A stretch of 62,329 nt of DNA from Clostridia bacterium (GTDB lineage: Bacteria; Bacillota; Clostridia; Oscillospirales; Acutalibacteraceae), in contig JAFTVI010000022.1 of NCBI GenBank assembly GCA_017465825.1, positions 1-62,329 of the forward strand, read 5' to 3'. The notes under the pieces were generated by a model, which saw only the letters and a list, made by a program, of their open reading frames with translations, was not told the DNA's origin and did not search any database. The position numbers and the translations under genes are program-made. Numbering within the stretch: the stretch's first letter is position 1; each line of letters begins with the position of its first letter. Shown here one piece after another: positions 25,835 through 34,164 of the stretch.

Positions 25835-27019
25835 TTAATGGTGGAAAAGTCGCATACCTGTAAAGCACATTGCAATGCCGTACTTGTTACAGGTTTCGAT
25901 AACCTGATCGTCCCTAATTGAGCCGCCGGGCTCTGCTATGTAGGAAACGCCGCTTCTTCTTGCTCTTTCGATATTGTCACCGAAGGGGAAGAATGCATCC
26001 GAGCCGAGAGAAACGCCCGTGATCGAGTCAAGATATGCTCTCTTTTCAGCCTTTGTGAACTCTGCGGGCTGTTCGGTAAAGTAAAGCTGCCAGTTACCCT
26101 CTGCAAGTACGTCCTCGCTGTCGTCGGAGATGTAAACATCAATGCAGTTATCTCTGTCGGGTCTGCCGAGCTCGGGTTTAAAGGGAAGATTGAGCACCTT
26201 TTCGTGCTGACGGAGATGCCAGTTGTCAGCCTTCTGACCTGCAAGTCTTGTGCAATGAATTCTTGACTGCTGACCAGCACCTACACCGATAGCCTGTCCC
26301 TGATATGCATAGCAGACGGAGTTTGACTGTGTATACTTAAGAGTGATAAGAGAAATTATAAGATCTCTCTTTGCCTCTTCGGGGATTTCCTTGTTCTCTG
26401 TAACGACCTTTGTAAGAAGCTCATTATCAATTTTAAAGTTGTTTCTGCCCTGTTCGAATGTAATGCCGTAGACCTGCTTTACTTCCTGCTCCATAGGCAC
26501 ATAATCAGCGTCAATCTTTACGATATTATAGTTACCCTTTCTCTTTGACTTGAGAATTTCAAGTGCTTCGGGCTCATAGCCGGGAGCAATAACGCCGTCG
26601 GAAACCTCACGCTTGATAAGAAGAGCTGTTGTAACATCACAAACATCGGAAAGTGCTATCCAGTCACCGAATGAGGACATTCTGTCAGTTCCTCTTGCTC
26701 TTGCATAAGCACAGGCGAGGGGTGATTCGTCAAGACCTTCAATATCGTCAACAAAGCAAGCCTTTTTGAGCGCGTCGGAAAGAGGTGTGCCTACTGCCGC
26801 AGATGTGGGGCTTACGTGCTTGAAAGATGTTGCACAGGGCATTCCTGTTGCAGCCTTAAGCTCCTTGACAAGCTGCCAGGAGTTGAATGCATCAAGGAAA
26901 TTGATATAACCGGGGCGTCCGCAGAGAATTTCGATAGGAAGCTCACTGCCGTCGCTCATATAAATTTTTGCAGGCTTCTGATTGGGGTTACAGCCGTATT
27001 TAAGTTCAAATTCTTTCAC
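25835..27019 (-). CDS. purH: AICAR transformylase, stand-alone (PurH-type domain)
   Basis: A 394-residue protein corresponding to the formyltransferase half of PurH, which formylates AICAR to FAICAR with 10-formyl-THF. The segments ATSFKHVSPTSAAVGTPL and the C-terminal GSIRDDQVIETCNKYGIAM are typical of the AICARFT domain, including the lysine-histidine pair of the active site (SFKHV). The N-terminal IMP cyclohydrolase domain of PurH is absent; that step is carried by the next gene upstream. GTG start at 27019 with GAGGGTATT upstream. Such stand-alone versions occur in Clostridia. Confidence 0.9.
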   Translation of the reverse strand: MKEFELKYGCNPNQKPAKIYMSDGSELPIEILCGRPGYINFLDAFNSWQLVKELKAATGMPCATSFKHVSPTSAAVGTPLSDALKKACFVDDIEGLDESPLACAYARARGTDRMSSFGDWIALSDVCDVTTALLIKREVSDGVIAPGYEPEALEILKSKRKGNYNIVKIDADYVPMEQEVKQVYGITFEQGRNNFKIDNELLTKVVTENKEIPEEAKRDLIISLITLKYTQSNSVCYAYQGQAIGVGAGQQSRIHCTRLAGQKADNWHLRQHEKVLNLPFKPELGRPDRDNCIDVYISDDSEDVLAEGNWQLYFTEQPAEFTKAEKRAYLDSITGVSLGSDAFFPFGDNIERARRSGVSYIAEPGGSIRDDQVIETCNKYGIAMCFTGMRLFHH

Positions 27020-27034
27020 AATAATACCCTCCGA

Positions 27035-27751
27035 TTACACGTTCTTGTTAACTATTCTTGTTTCTGTTTCGCCTGAATCAATGTCGATATATCTTACGAA
27101 AAGAGAAACCTTGTTATCCTCGTTAAGATTTGTCCAGATAAGGTCTGTAAGCTCGTCGATGCCAACGTCGGGCAGCTCAAGAGTTTTGGGCTCACCCTCA
27201 AAGGAAGGAAGAGGATTGCCGTCGCAGTTGTATGTGTGAATAAACTTTGCTCTGCCGCATACGGGGTTTGAGTATGCATAAGTGAATCTCTCACAGGAGG
27301 AATCGTCACCCTCTGCGCTCTTGAGAATTGACATTGCAAAGTTCATACCGTCATTTTCACGGCGGATGATACCTGAAATTCTGGGAGTGAAGTTAGGCTT
27401 GTCGTCCTCAAACTCTCTTGTGCGAAGTGCCTGTTCAAATGTCATCTGCTTATCCATAAGCTCGTAGATTGTATCTGTCTGGTCGCCGTTGGTAACGATC
27501 GTCTTGTTACCGAGAACTCTTACGGGATAATAGATGATAAGATGAGGGTCTGTCATTTTTGACTCGTCAAACGCCTTTGTGCGCATAGCCTCACCCTCGG
27601 CAACGAACACGCGGTTGCGGCTGTTTTCACTTCTGCCCATAATGAAATATGCGGTTACAGCCTTTTTGCCGTCGGCACTTTTGCCTATAATAATACCTCT
27701 GCCGTGATAAGCAAGAGAATTAAGTTCATTTGCAATAGTAGAAACTTTCAT
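27035..27751 (-). CDS. purO: IMP cyclohydrolase, PurO-like
   Basis: A 238-residue protein of the IMP_cyclohyd family (archaeal PurO type). It closes FAICAR to IMP, the last step of the pathway. The N-terminal block ANELNSLAYHGRGIIIGKSA and YFIMGRSENSRNRVF carry the family pattern. It lies between purN and the stand-alone formyltransferase, one base from purN, so the two proteins together replace bifunctional PurH. Start ATG with GGAGAACTG upstream. Confidence 0.88.
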   Translation of the reverse strand: MKVSTIANELNSLAYHGRGIIIGKSADGKKAVTAYFIMGRSENSRNRVFVAEGEAMRTKAFDESKMTDPHLIIYYPVRVLGNKTIVTNGDQTDTIYELMDKQMTFEQALRTREFEDDKPNFTPRISGIIRRENDGMNFAMSILKSAEGDDSSCERFTYAYSNPVCGRAKFIHTYNCDGNPLPSFEGEPKTLELPDVGIDELTDLIWTNLNEDNKVSLFVRYIDIDSGETETRIVNKNV

Positions 27752-27752
27752 A

Positions 27753-28388
27753 TCAGTTCTCCTTAATATAAACTTTGTTATCTTTAACTTCTAATTTATC
27801 CTCACAGAACAGCTTGACTGCTTCGGGAAGAATTTTCCATTCAGCCTGTTCCATAATTCTTTTCTGGAGTGTTTCGGGAGTGTCATCCTGCATTACTTCC
27901 ACAGCTTTCTGCAGAATAATGGGTCCTGCATCACATTCGGGAGTTACAAAATGCACCGTTGCCCCCGAAACCTTAACACCTTTTTCCAGTGCGGCTTCGT
28001 GAACGTGAAGTCCGTAGTAGCCTTTTCCGCAGAATGAGGGAATAAGGGCGGGATGAATATTGATAATCGCATTGGGATAAGCCTCGTATACCTGCCCGTC
28101 GATAATGGTAAGAAAGCCTGCAAGCACAACAAGGTCGATATCTGCATTCTTAAGGGTATCAACAAGAGCCTTTGAGTATGCGGCGATGTCGGCATAGTCC
28201 TTTCTGCACAGAACGACGGAGTCAATACCGTTGTTCGCGGCTCTTTCGAGAGCATACACTCCGGGCTTTGATGCCACGACAAGTGTTATCTTACTGCCGC
28301 CGAACATACCGCTTTTCTGCGAATCAATAAGGCTCTGAAGATTTGTTCCGCCGCCGGACACGAGGACTGCAATTTTCTTATCAGACAA
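27753..28388 (-). CDS. purN: Phosphoribosylglycinamide formyltransferase
   Basis: A 211-residue GART enzyme that uses 10-formyl-THF to make FGAR. The motifs are complete: [15 protein letters not shown] at the N-terminus, [12 protein letters not shown] with the catalytic histidine and asparagine, and [13 protein letters not shown] with the catalytic aspartate. The ATG at 28388 overlaps the purM stop by eight bases. Normal length. Confidence 0.96.
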   Translation of the reverse strand: MSDKKIAVLVSGGGTNLQSLIDSQKSGMFGGSKITLVVASKPGVYALERAANNGIDSVVLCRKDYADIAAYSKALVDTLKNADIDLVVLAGFLTIIDGQVYEAYPNAIINIHPALIPSFCGKGYYGLHVHEAALEKGVKVSGATVHFVTPECDAGPIILQKAVEVMQDDTPETLQKRIMEQAEWKILPEAVKLFCEDKLEVKDNKVYIKEN

Positions 28389-29418
28389 TTACTACACCCT
28401 CTTCGGATTTGATAACTTCGCCGATGATATAAGCATCCTCGCCGTTTGCCTTAAGAACATCAAGTGCCTTGTCTGCATCTTCCTTGGCAACGATAACGCT
28501 CATACCTACGCCCATATTGTATGTGTTGAACATATCTCTTTCGGGGATATTGCCTGTTTTTGCAATAAGGTCAAAGATGGGAAGGATTCTGATTGATGCT
28601 TTATCAATCTTTGCGCCTAAGCCTTCGGGAATAGTTCTCGGAATATTCTCATAGAAGCCGCCGCCTGTGATGTGTGATACACCCTTGACTGTAACTTCGT
28701 CAAAGAGAGCGAGCATAGGCTTTACATAAATTTTAGTGGGGGTGAGAAGTGTTTCCCCGATTGACTTGCCGCCGAGCTCCTCACGGGGAGTTTTGATGTC
28801 TGCATTTTCAACGTCGAAAACCTTTCTTACAAGTGAGAAACCGTTTGAATGAACACCGCTTGAGGGAAGAGCAATGATAACGTCACCCTCGGTGATTGAC
28901 TTGTTGTTTACAACCTTGTCCTTATCAACAACGCCAACGGAGAAGCCTGCAAGGTCATATTCGTCTACGGGATAGAAACCGGGCATTTCTGCTGTTTCGC
29001 CGCCGATAAGAGCCGCACCTGACTGAACACAGCCTTCAGCAACACCTGAAACGATGTCTGCAATTCTTTCGGGAACGTTCTTGCCGCAAGCGATATAGTC
29101 AAGGAAGAAAAGGGGCTTTGCGCCGCAGCAGATAATATCGTTAACACACATAGCAACGCAGTCAATGCCGACTGTATCGTGCTTGTCCATAATAAATGCA
29201 AGCTTGAGCTTTGTGCCGACGCCGTCCGTGCCGCTGACAAGAACAGGCTTGCTGATGCCTGTAAGGTCAAGCTCGAAAAGACCGCCGAAACCGCCGATAT
29301 CGGACATTGAACCTTTTGTCATTGTTCTTGCGATGTGCTGTTTCATAAGCTCAACAGCCTTGTAGCCGGCAGTAATATCTACGCCTGCTTCTTTGTAACT
29401 TTCACTGAAACTTTTCAT
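28381..29418 (-). CDS. purM: Phosphoribosylformylglycinamidine cyclo-ligase
   Basis: A 345-residue AIR synthetase. It shows the N-terminal [19 protein letters not shown], the glycine-rich [24 protein letters not shown] and the DxPS-like [11 protein letters not shown] segment of the family. It closes FGAM to AIR. Start ATG at 29418 after GGAGGATAC. purE lies 82 bases upstream; the gap has no clear terminator, so transcription continues. Confidence 0.96.
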   Translation of the reverse strand: MKSFSESYKEAGVDITAGYKAVELMKQHIARTMTKGSMSDIGGFGGLFELDLTGISKPVLVSGTDGVGTKLKLAFIMDKHDTVGIDCVAMCVNDIICCGAKPLFFLDYIACGKNVPERIADIVSGVAEGCVQSGAALIGGETAEMPGFYPVDEYDLAGFSVGVVDKDKVVNNKSITEGDVIIALPSSGVHSNGFSLVRKVFDVENADIKTPREELGGKSIGETLLTPTKIYVKPMLALFDEVTVKGVSHITGGGFYENIPRTIPEGLGAKIDKASIRILPIFDLIAKTGNIPERDMFNTYNMGVGMSVIVAKEDADKALDVLKANGEDAYIIGEVIKSEEGVVIV

Positions 29419-29499
29419 TATGTGTATCCTCCTGTACAGGGATTTTTTATTATATAAAAATGCGAAAAGGGGGCAAAGCGTACCTTGTCCCTGTTTCCG

Positions 29500-29991
29500 T
29501 CAATTATATTTTTCTTCAATAGCCTTGTTTTTTGCAAGCACTTTTTCACTGCCTGCTTTTCTTGCGTCATTAAGCTTGTGAGCAAGGTCTTTATCTTCAA
29601 TAGCGAGCATCTGGATTGCAAGAAGAGCCGCATTAGCCGCGCCGTTGACAGCAACTGTAGCAACGGGAATACCTGTTGGCATCATAACGGTTGAAAGAAG
29701 CGCATCCATACCGTCAAGATACTTAGCCGCAACGGGAATACCGATAACGGGAAGTGTTGTATTTGCGGCAATTGCGCCTGCAAGATGCGCCGCCATACCT
29801 GCAGCGGCAATTATTGCGCCGAAGCCGTTGGCTCTTGCATTTTCGGAAAATTCTTTTGCCTCGACAGGTGTTCTGTGAGCAGAATAAACGTGAACCTCAA
29901 AAGGTACACCGTACTCCTTAAGAGTATCAACAGCTTTTTCAACAACGGGCAGATCGCTGTCACTGCCCATAATGATTGCAACTTTTTTCAT
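29500..29991 (-). CDS. purE: N5-carboxyaminoimidazole ribonucleotide mutase
   Basis: A 163-residue class I PurE. Motifs are MGSDSDLPV near the N-terminus, SAHRTP (about 39-44, catalytic histidine), AGMAAHLAG and LPVIGIPV. I start at the ATG at 29991, which follows AGAGG; a TTG further upstream lies in the riboswitch terminator's T run. It is the first gene behind the ZTP riboswitch. No purK is next to it in the window. Confidence 0.96.
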   Translation of the reverse strand: MKKVAIIMGSDSDLPVVEKAVDTLKEYGVPFEVHVYSAHRTPVEAKEFSENARANGFGAIIAAAGMAAHLAGAIAANTTLPVIGIPVAAKYLDGMDALLSTVMMPTGIPVATVAVNGAANAALLAIQMLAIEDKDLAHKLNDARKAGSEKVLAKNKAIEEKYN

Positions 29992-30010
29992 AAAAAACCT
30001 CTTTTCTGAC

Positions 30011-30043
30011 AAAAAAGGGCAGTCCTGTACTGTAGGACTGCCC
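30011..30043 (-). terminator. Expression-platform terminator of the ZTP riboswitch
   Basis: On the minus strand GGGCAGTCCT pairs with AGGACTGCCC around a seven-base loop and runs into TTTTTT. Its first arm shares GGGCA with the 3' end of the aptamer, so ligand binding and termination exclude each other. Confidence 0.93.
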
Positions 30044-30114
30044 AGACGGTCGGCTAAACATTATTTCTGCTCCCTGCGGTCAATTCCGCTTATCCGTCAG
30101 TCACAGAAATCCAC
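30039..30114 (-). promoter_or_regulatory. ZTP (pfl motif) riboswitch controlling the purine operon
   Basis: The minus strand reads GTGACTGACGG, then a hairpin with GCGG..CCGC, then GGGAGCA, a linker, and GCCGACCGTCTGGGCA. These are the conserved blocks of the pfl/ZTP aptamer (GUGACUGRCG and CCGCCUGGGCA, joined by a pseudoknot). ZTP or ZMP binding, a sign of low 10-formyl-THF, would protect GGGCA and stop the terminator from forming. Both 10-formyl-THF steps (purN and AICAR transformylase) lie in the operon it controls. Confidence 0.93.
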
Positions 30115-30120
30115 AATGCG

Positions 30121-30150
30121 ATTATATCATCTGAGGGACATAAAAGTCAA
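30121..30150 (-). promoter_or_regulatory. Promoter of the purine operon
   Basis: On the minus strand: TTGACT (30145-30150), an 18-base spacer, TATAAT (30121-30126). The predicted transcript begins about where the aptamer starts. Confidence 0.85.
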
Positions 30151-30210
30151 TATTATATAAAATAAAAAATAAATGTAAAACAGCCGCAATTTGGTTACAA
30201 TGCATAATAC

Positions 30211-31416
30211 TTACAGAAAATCCTTACCTCTGAGATACTGCCACGCCGCAATATATTTTATTGCAGAAGAATGTACCGGACTTACAATATCGTAATAATG
30301 TCTGTCATCAATAATTACAACTGCATCAGGTGATGAGGTCCATACTTTTTTAACATCACACATCCGCATTTCAACGGTTTCGTTTTCGCTTAAGATTATG
30401 CGGAATTTATCGTTGAACAGCTGTAATGTTGCATTCTTCGAAACAAGGGTTTTGCTGTCTTTACGGACGGATGAAACACTCATACCCGATTCTTCAAAAA
30501 TAACCTCACCGCTTTTAGCAGAAAGCACCTTATCTTTCCATATTTCTCTCTGCCATTTATCCCAATCAAGCACGTTATCAAAAACAACGTTACTCTCATT
30601 ATGGAAAAAAGCATCGTTGCCGTACTCTACGGTATAACCGCAATTTCCGCACTTAAGGGAATCACCCTTACTGTGAAGATGACCTACGGTTTTGCAATCG
30701 GGACAAATATAGAGAATTCGCTCTAAATATTCAGCCATATTCTCACCCGTGTAAACAACGGGGTTTCTGCGCTGTTCATCGAATGCATTTACGTAAGTAT
30801 CACGGCGGATAATTTCATTGACTTCGTCAACTGTCATTCCGGCAAGCTCCTGAGCTGAATATTCATTTACAACACCGCACCTGAGTGTGCCTTTTTTCTT
30901 TTTCTCAGACCATCTTGCAGATAAAAGATAGCCGTTATCAAAACGGAATGTAACAAGCGCAACGCCCGAGTCCTTGACCATTTTGCCTGTGTTCGGAGAA
31001 ATAAATCCTGTTTCGCCGTTAAAGCTTGTATTGCCTTCTGCAAAAAGTGCAACGGGCACACCTGCCTTGAGTGAGCCGAGAATGTCGTTTATGAGAACAT
31101 CGGGAGCTTTATCGCGGCGTTTTACGATTATTCCGCACAATGCCTTTAAAACAAAGCCAAGGAATCCCATTCTTGTAACGTGGTCACTTGCTACAAATCG
31201 GACATATCTGTTTTTTAAAGCAAGTACAATATAAGCAGGATCAATTGAACTTGTATGATTGGATATAAGTATAAAAGTTTTGTGTTTTGGCGAATGGTAC
31301 TTCGGCTTTAAATTGAAAATCTGCCTCAACGGCAAATGCAGAATTAAAGCAAGCGTTTCAATAAATATCTTATTGAAAATATATCCCTTTCGCATATGTT
31401 TTGTTTCTTTGTTCAT
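30211..31416 (-). CDS. PlsC-type acyltransferase with C-terminal zinc ribbon
   Basis: A 401-residue protein. Residues about 20-210 form a lysophosphatidate acyltransferase (PlsC) domain with NHTSSIDP as the HX4D motif (about 53-60). The second motif reads FAEGNTSFNG where most relatives have EGTR or EGGR. The C-terminal half is an extension with two CxxC pairs (CPDC near 240 and CGNC near 259), a zinc-ribbon-like fold, followed by about 120 unassigned residues. Some Clostridia have acyltransferases with such tails. Probably acylates a glycerophospholipid or glycolipid precursor at the membrane. Start ATG with GGGAGAG upstream. Confidence 0.8.
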   Translation of the reverse strand: MNKETKHMRKGYIFNKIFIETLALILHLPLRQIFNLKPKYHSPKHKTFILISNHTSSIDPAYIVLALKNRYVRFVASDHVTRMGFLGFVLKALCGIIVKRRDKAPDVLINDILGSLKAGVPVALFAEGNTSFNGETGFISPNTGKMVKDSGVALVTFRFDNGYLLSARWSEKKKKGTLRCGVVNEYSAQELAGMTVDEVNEIIRRDTYVNAFDEQRRNPVVYTGENMAEYLERILYICPDCKTVGHLHSKGDSLKCGNCGYTVEYGNDAFFHNESNVVFDNVLDWDKWQREIWKDKVLSAKSGEVIFEESGMSVSSVRKDSKTLVSKNATLQLFNDKFRIILSENETVEMRMCDVKKVWTSSPDAVVIIDDRHYYDIVSPVHSSAIKYIAAWQYLRGKDFL

Positions 31417-31439
31417 TTTTCTCTCCCGTAAACAATAAT

Positions 31440-31553
31440 TTAATGTACAATGTACAATTTACAATGTACAATTAACGGACAATATATAAATCGGGTTAAA
31501 GGGCGAAGCCCTTTCCTCCATTGTACATTATACATTGTACATTGTTAATTAGA
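31440..31553. repeat. R2 mosaic palindrome, copy b
   Basis: The outer arms are built from ACAATGTAC words: TAATGTACAATGTACAATTT.. on the left and ATTGTACATTATACATTGT.. on the right. The core is TTAAAGGGC-gaa-GCCCTTTCC, opposite in orientation to copy a. A half-arm of the same words occurs alone at 50966-51000. No gene inside. Confidence 0.8.
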
Positions 31554-31557
31554 TAAA

Positions 31558-33741
31558 TTATTGTTTATTTAACTGTTCAATTATATAATCTCCGACCTTT
31601 TGTGCGGATGTGCCGTCGGTTACGGTATGAATCATATTTTTAACCTTTGCACGTTCTTCTTTCGCGGAATCAGTACCGTTATTTATTTCACCGATAAAAG
31701 AAATAAGGTCATCTGTGGAATTTATATACACACCTTTAAGGATAACAAGGGGATTTTTATACACAAAGCCTCGTTTGGCGATATATTCGTCAATATCACC
31801 GATCGTAAGACCTATTGGTTTATCCGTTAAAAGATAATCGTAATAAACAGATGAATAGTCGGTTATCATCGCATCACATCTGCCCAGAAGCTCATAGAGC
31901 TGAACATCTTTTTCCTTAAGTGACGCATCGTTTATAATAAAGAAGTTTGAAAGTCCTTTTTCCGTAATTGCCGACAGATCCTGAGCAGGATGAGGCTTTA
32001 AAACAACAAGGCAGTTGAGCGCTTTAAGGTAAGTATTTACTTTTTGCATATCCTCGGCAGTTTCAATTGCGGGAATGCCCGTGCCCCTGTTTTCCATTTC
32101 AAACTCTTGTGCAACCTTATTTTTTACGTTGTCTTTTCTCTGACGGTACGTAGGCAACCAGAAAATCACCTTATCAAACTTCTCAAAACCGAATTTTTCA
32201 AGAGAATCATTGGTTTTATTAAGATAATCATTCCTCGGGAAACCGCAGAAAATCATTTTATCCTTATCAACTCTTGCATCGGAGCTGTAATTATCCGCAA
32301 AAAACTCCGATACGCAAAGAGCCGCAGTACAACGGTTTTTGATGCAATAAGTGCCGTTTGAAGCCTTAAGCGGCATACCGTGCTGAAGCCAGAGGGAAAT
32401 TCTGTCCTTGCCGTAAACGCCCAGGAACTGATTGCTGTATACAAGCGCCTTTGCAGTTGCCACATAATACATATACTTAAATTTTTCGAATACTGATTTT
32501 GTATGTTTGAGGTTATTTATGAAAGATACGTTTTTATCCTTTATATCAGTATACGCAGATGCATCGTTGCTCAGCCACACGAACTCATATTTTTCATTGA
32601 TACCTTTTTCGAGAAGATATTTATATACGGGATATGTGTTGCAGGTAAGCTCGGGATGACTTTCAAAAATGATTCTGTCCTTTGTGGGAAGAAGAGAAAA
32701 ACACTTAAATACAAGCTCAAACAGTTCATCCTTGATCGCCTCTGCTGTGCCGAGATTTTCATTTTTCACCTTAAAATCTATATATTTTTCATATATCCAA
32801 GGACAATGAACGATTACAGAGGAAATGAGCATTACTTTCTTTTCAAATGCAGTAAAATTTTTACATTGTGATGCATATTTATAGAAAAATTTAATAGCAG
32901 AAAGAATTCTGTCCTTTGTATTTCCGTAATAGAATCCGTACTTTATGCATCTTGTAAAAGTGACGATAGAACAATCAAGCATCATCAACGCGGTGCGGTT
33001 TGCCTGGTCATAAAGTCCCTTTTCATTAAGGAAATTAATTCTGCCGATAAATGCATCCTCACGGTCAAGATTTTTCACACTGAACTGAGCACCTGTGATG
33101 CTGTCCCGTCTTTTTAAATAGTTATATGTCCGCTCTTTTATTGTTGCAATTTTTTTGCATTTTGTTACAACTTTATGTATAACTGCTTCATCTTCGTGAA
33201 TTTTTCCGACAGGATACTGGATATCGCTAAAAATAAAAGCCTTGTAAAGTTTATTCCAAGCTGTACAATAAAAATTAGCAGTTTGTTCAGTAAGTTTCTT
33301 TAAATAATCAACAGGTAACAAAAGCTCATCTTTCACAGGAGATAAACAATTTAATTCATCAATCGCGTCATCATTTTCATCAATATAGCAAACATTACCG
33401 GAAACCATATCAACATCATTTTCAATCATAGCATTATAGAGCAGTTTGAGCGTTTCAGGTGTAATACTATCATCGCTATCCATAAAAAAAATGTATTCAC
33501 CGCCCGCATATTTCATACCTGTATTTCTTGCAGCAGATAAACCTTGATTTTGTTCTTTATGGACTGTTTTAAAACGTGAATCTGACAAAGACCATTCTTC
33601 ACAAATTTTACCACTTGAATCAGTTGAACAGTCATTAACCATAATAACTTCAAAATCGGTATATGTTTGAGCTTTAATACTCTCAAGAGCTTTTTCAAGA
33701 TATATTTCCACATTATACACAGGGACAATAACGCTTATCAT
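31558..33741 (-). CDS. GT2 glycosyltransferase fused to a TagF/TarB-like glycerophosphotransferase
   Basis: A 727-residue bifunctional protein. Residues 1 to about 230 are a GT2 (GT-A) domain: ISVIVPVYNVEIYLEKALES at the start, MVNDCSTDSS, and FMDSDDS as the DxD motif. From about residue 350 a CDP-glycerol:poly(glycerophosphate) glycerophosphotransferase domain follows (LWLQHGMPLK, FCGFPRNDYL, VVLKPHPAQD, ITDYSSVYYDYL). Together they would build teichoic-acid-like or phosphoglycerol-decorated glycans at the inner membrane face. No other wall-polymer gene is adjacent. The protein ends NKQ, with the stop given by AAACAATAA of repeat sequence. Confidence 0.9.
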   Translation of the reverse strand: MISVIVPVYNVEIYLEKALESIKAQTYTDFEVIMVNDCSTDSSGKICEEWSLSDSRFKTVHKEQNQGLSAARNTGMKYAGGEYIFFMDSDDSITPETLKLLYNAMIENDVDMVSGNVCYIDENDDAIDELNCLSPVKDELLLPVDYLKKLTEQTANFYCTAWNKLYKAFIFSDIQYPVGKIHEDEAVIHKVVTKCKKIATIKERTYNYLKRRDSITGAQFSVKNLDREDAFIGRINFLNEKGLYDQANRTALMMLDCSIVTFTRCIKYGFYYGNTKDRILSAIKFFYKYASQCKNFTAFEKKVMLISSVIVHCPWIYEKYIDFKVKNENLGTAEAIKDELFELVFKCFSLLPTKDRIIFESHPELTCNTYPVYKYLLEKGINEKYEFVWLSNDASAYTDIKDKNVSFINNLKHTKSVFEKFKYMYYVATAKALVYSNQFLGVYGKDRISLWLQHGMPLKASNGTYCIKNRCTAALCVSEFFADNYSSDARVDKDKMIFCGFPRNDYLNKTNDSLEKFGFEKFDKVIFWLPTYRQRKDNVKNKVAQEFEMENRGTGIPAIETAEDMQKVNTYLKALNCLVVLKPHPAQDLSAITEKGLSNFFIINDASLKEKDVQLYELLGRCDAMITDYSSVYYDYLLTDKPIGLTIGDIDEYIAKRGFVYKNPLVILKGVYINSTDDLISFIGEINNGTDSAKEERAKVKNMIHTVTDGTSAQKVGDYIIEQLNKQ

Positions 33742-33805
33742 AATATTACCTCGCTAATAAATATAAAAATATTATACAATAAAGCACAAAAAAAGTCCAT
33801 AGCAG

Positions 33806-34124
33806 ATAAACAATAATTTAGCGGAGCTAAATTATTGTAATGATGGATGCCTGACGGCAAATGATGGTTTGCTACGCAAAATGATATATGACCTGCGGTC
33901 AAATGATATATTTGCCTTTCGGCAAATATTGTGGAAGGGCTTTGCCCTTACCCATTATAATTCAAGCCGCTTTGCTGCTTCCTCAATAATTTGCCTATGG
34001 CAAATTATATCGCATTTGCGTAGCAAATATATCGAATCCGCCATTGGCGGATATATCGCATTTTTCCGCAGGAAAAATATATCATTACAATAATTTATCG
34101 CACAGCGATAAATTATTGTTTATA
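33806..34124. repeat. R2 copy c: array of about ten short hairpins in a large palindrome
   Basis: This 319-bp gap is framed by AATTTAGC-gga-GCTAAATT (left) and TTTATCG-caca-GCGATAAA (right). Between them are hairpins GCCtgacGGC, TTTGCtacGCAAA, GACCtgcGGTC, TTTGCCtttcGGCAAA, the R2 core AGGGCtttGCCCT, then TTTGCCtatGGCAAA, ATTTGCgtaGCAAAT, TCCGCCattGGCGGA and TTTTTCCgcaGGAAAAA. Linkers on the left read ATGATATAT and on the right ATATATC-type, so they complement each other and the whole can fold as a branched cruciform. No coding frame. Confidence 0.85.
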
Positions 34125-34129
34125 AAGAT

Positions 34130-34156
34130 CCGGCTGCATCAGATTGACACAGCCGG
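34130..34156 (-). terminator. Stem-loop after the GH5 gene
   Basis: CCGGCTG pairs with CAGCCGG around a 13-base loop, eight bases beyond the stop of the GH5 gene on the minus strand. The T run is weak. Confidence 0.65.
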
Positions 34157-34164
34157 AAATTAAT

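Noticed and set aside
30011-30012. Upstream TTG start for purE
   Set aside because: It lies in the T run of the riboswitch terminator without a ribosome site; the ATG at 29991 has AGAGG.
33806-34124. CRISPR array
   Set aside because: The stem-loops differ from each other, spacing is irregular, there are no equal-length spacers and no cas gene nearby.
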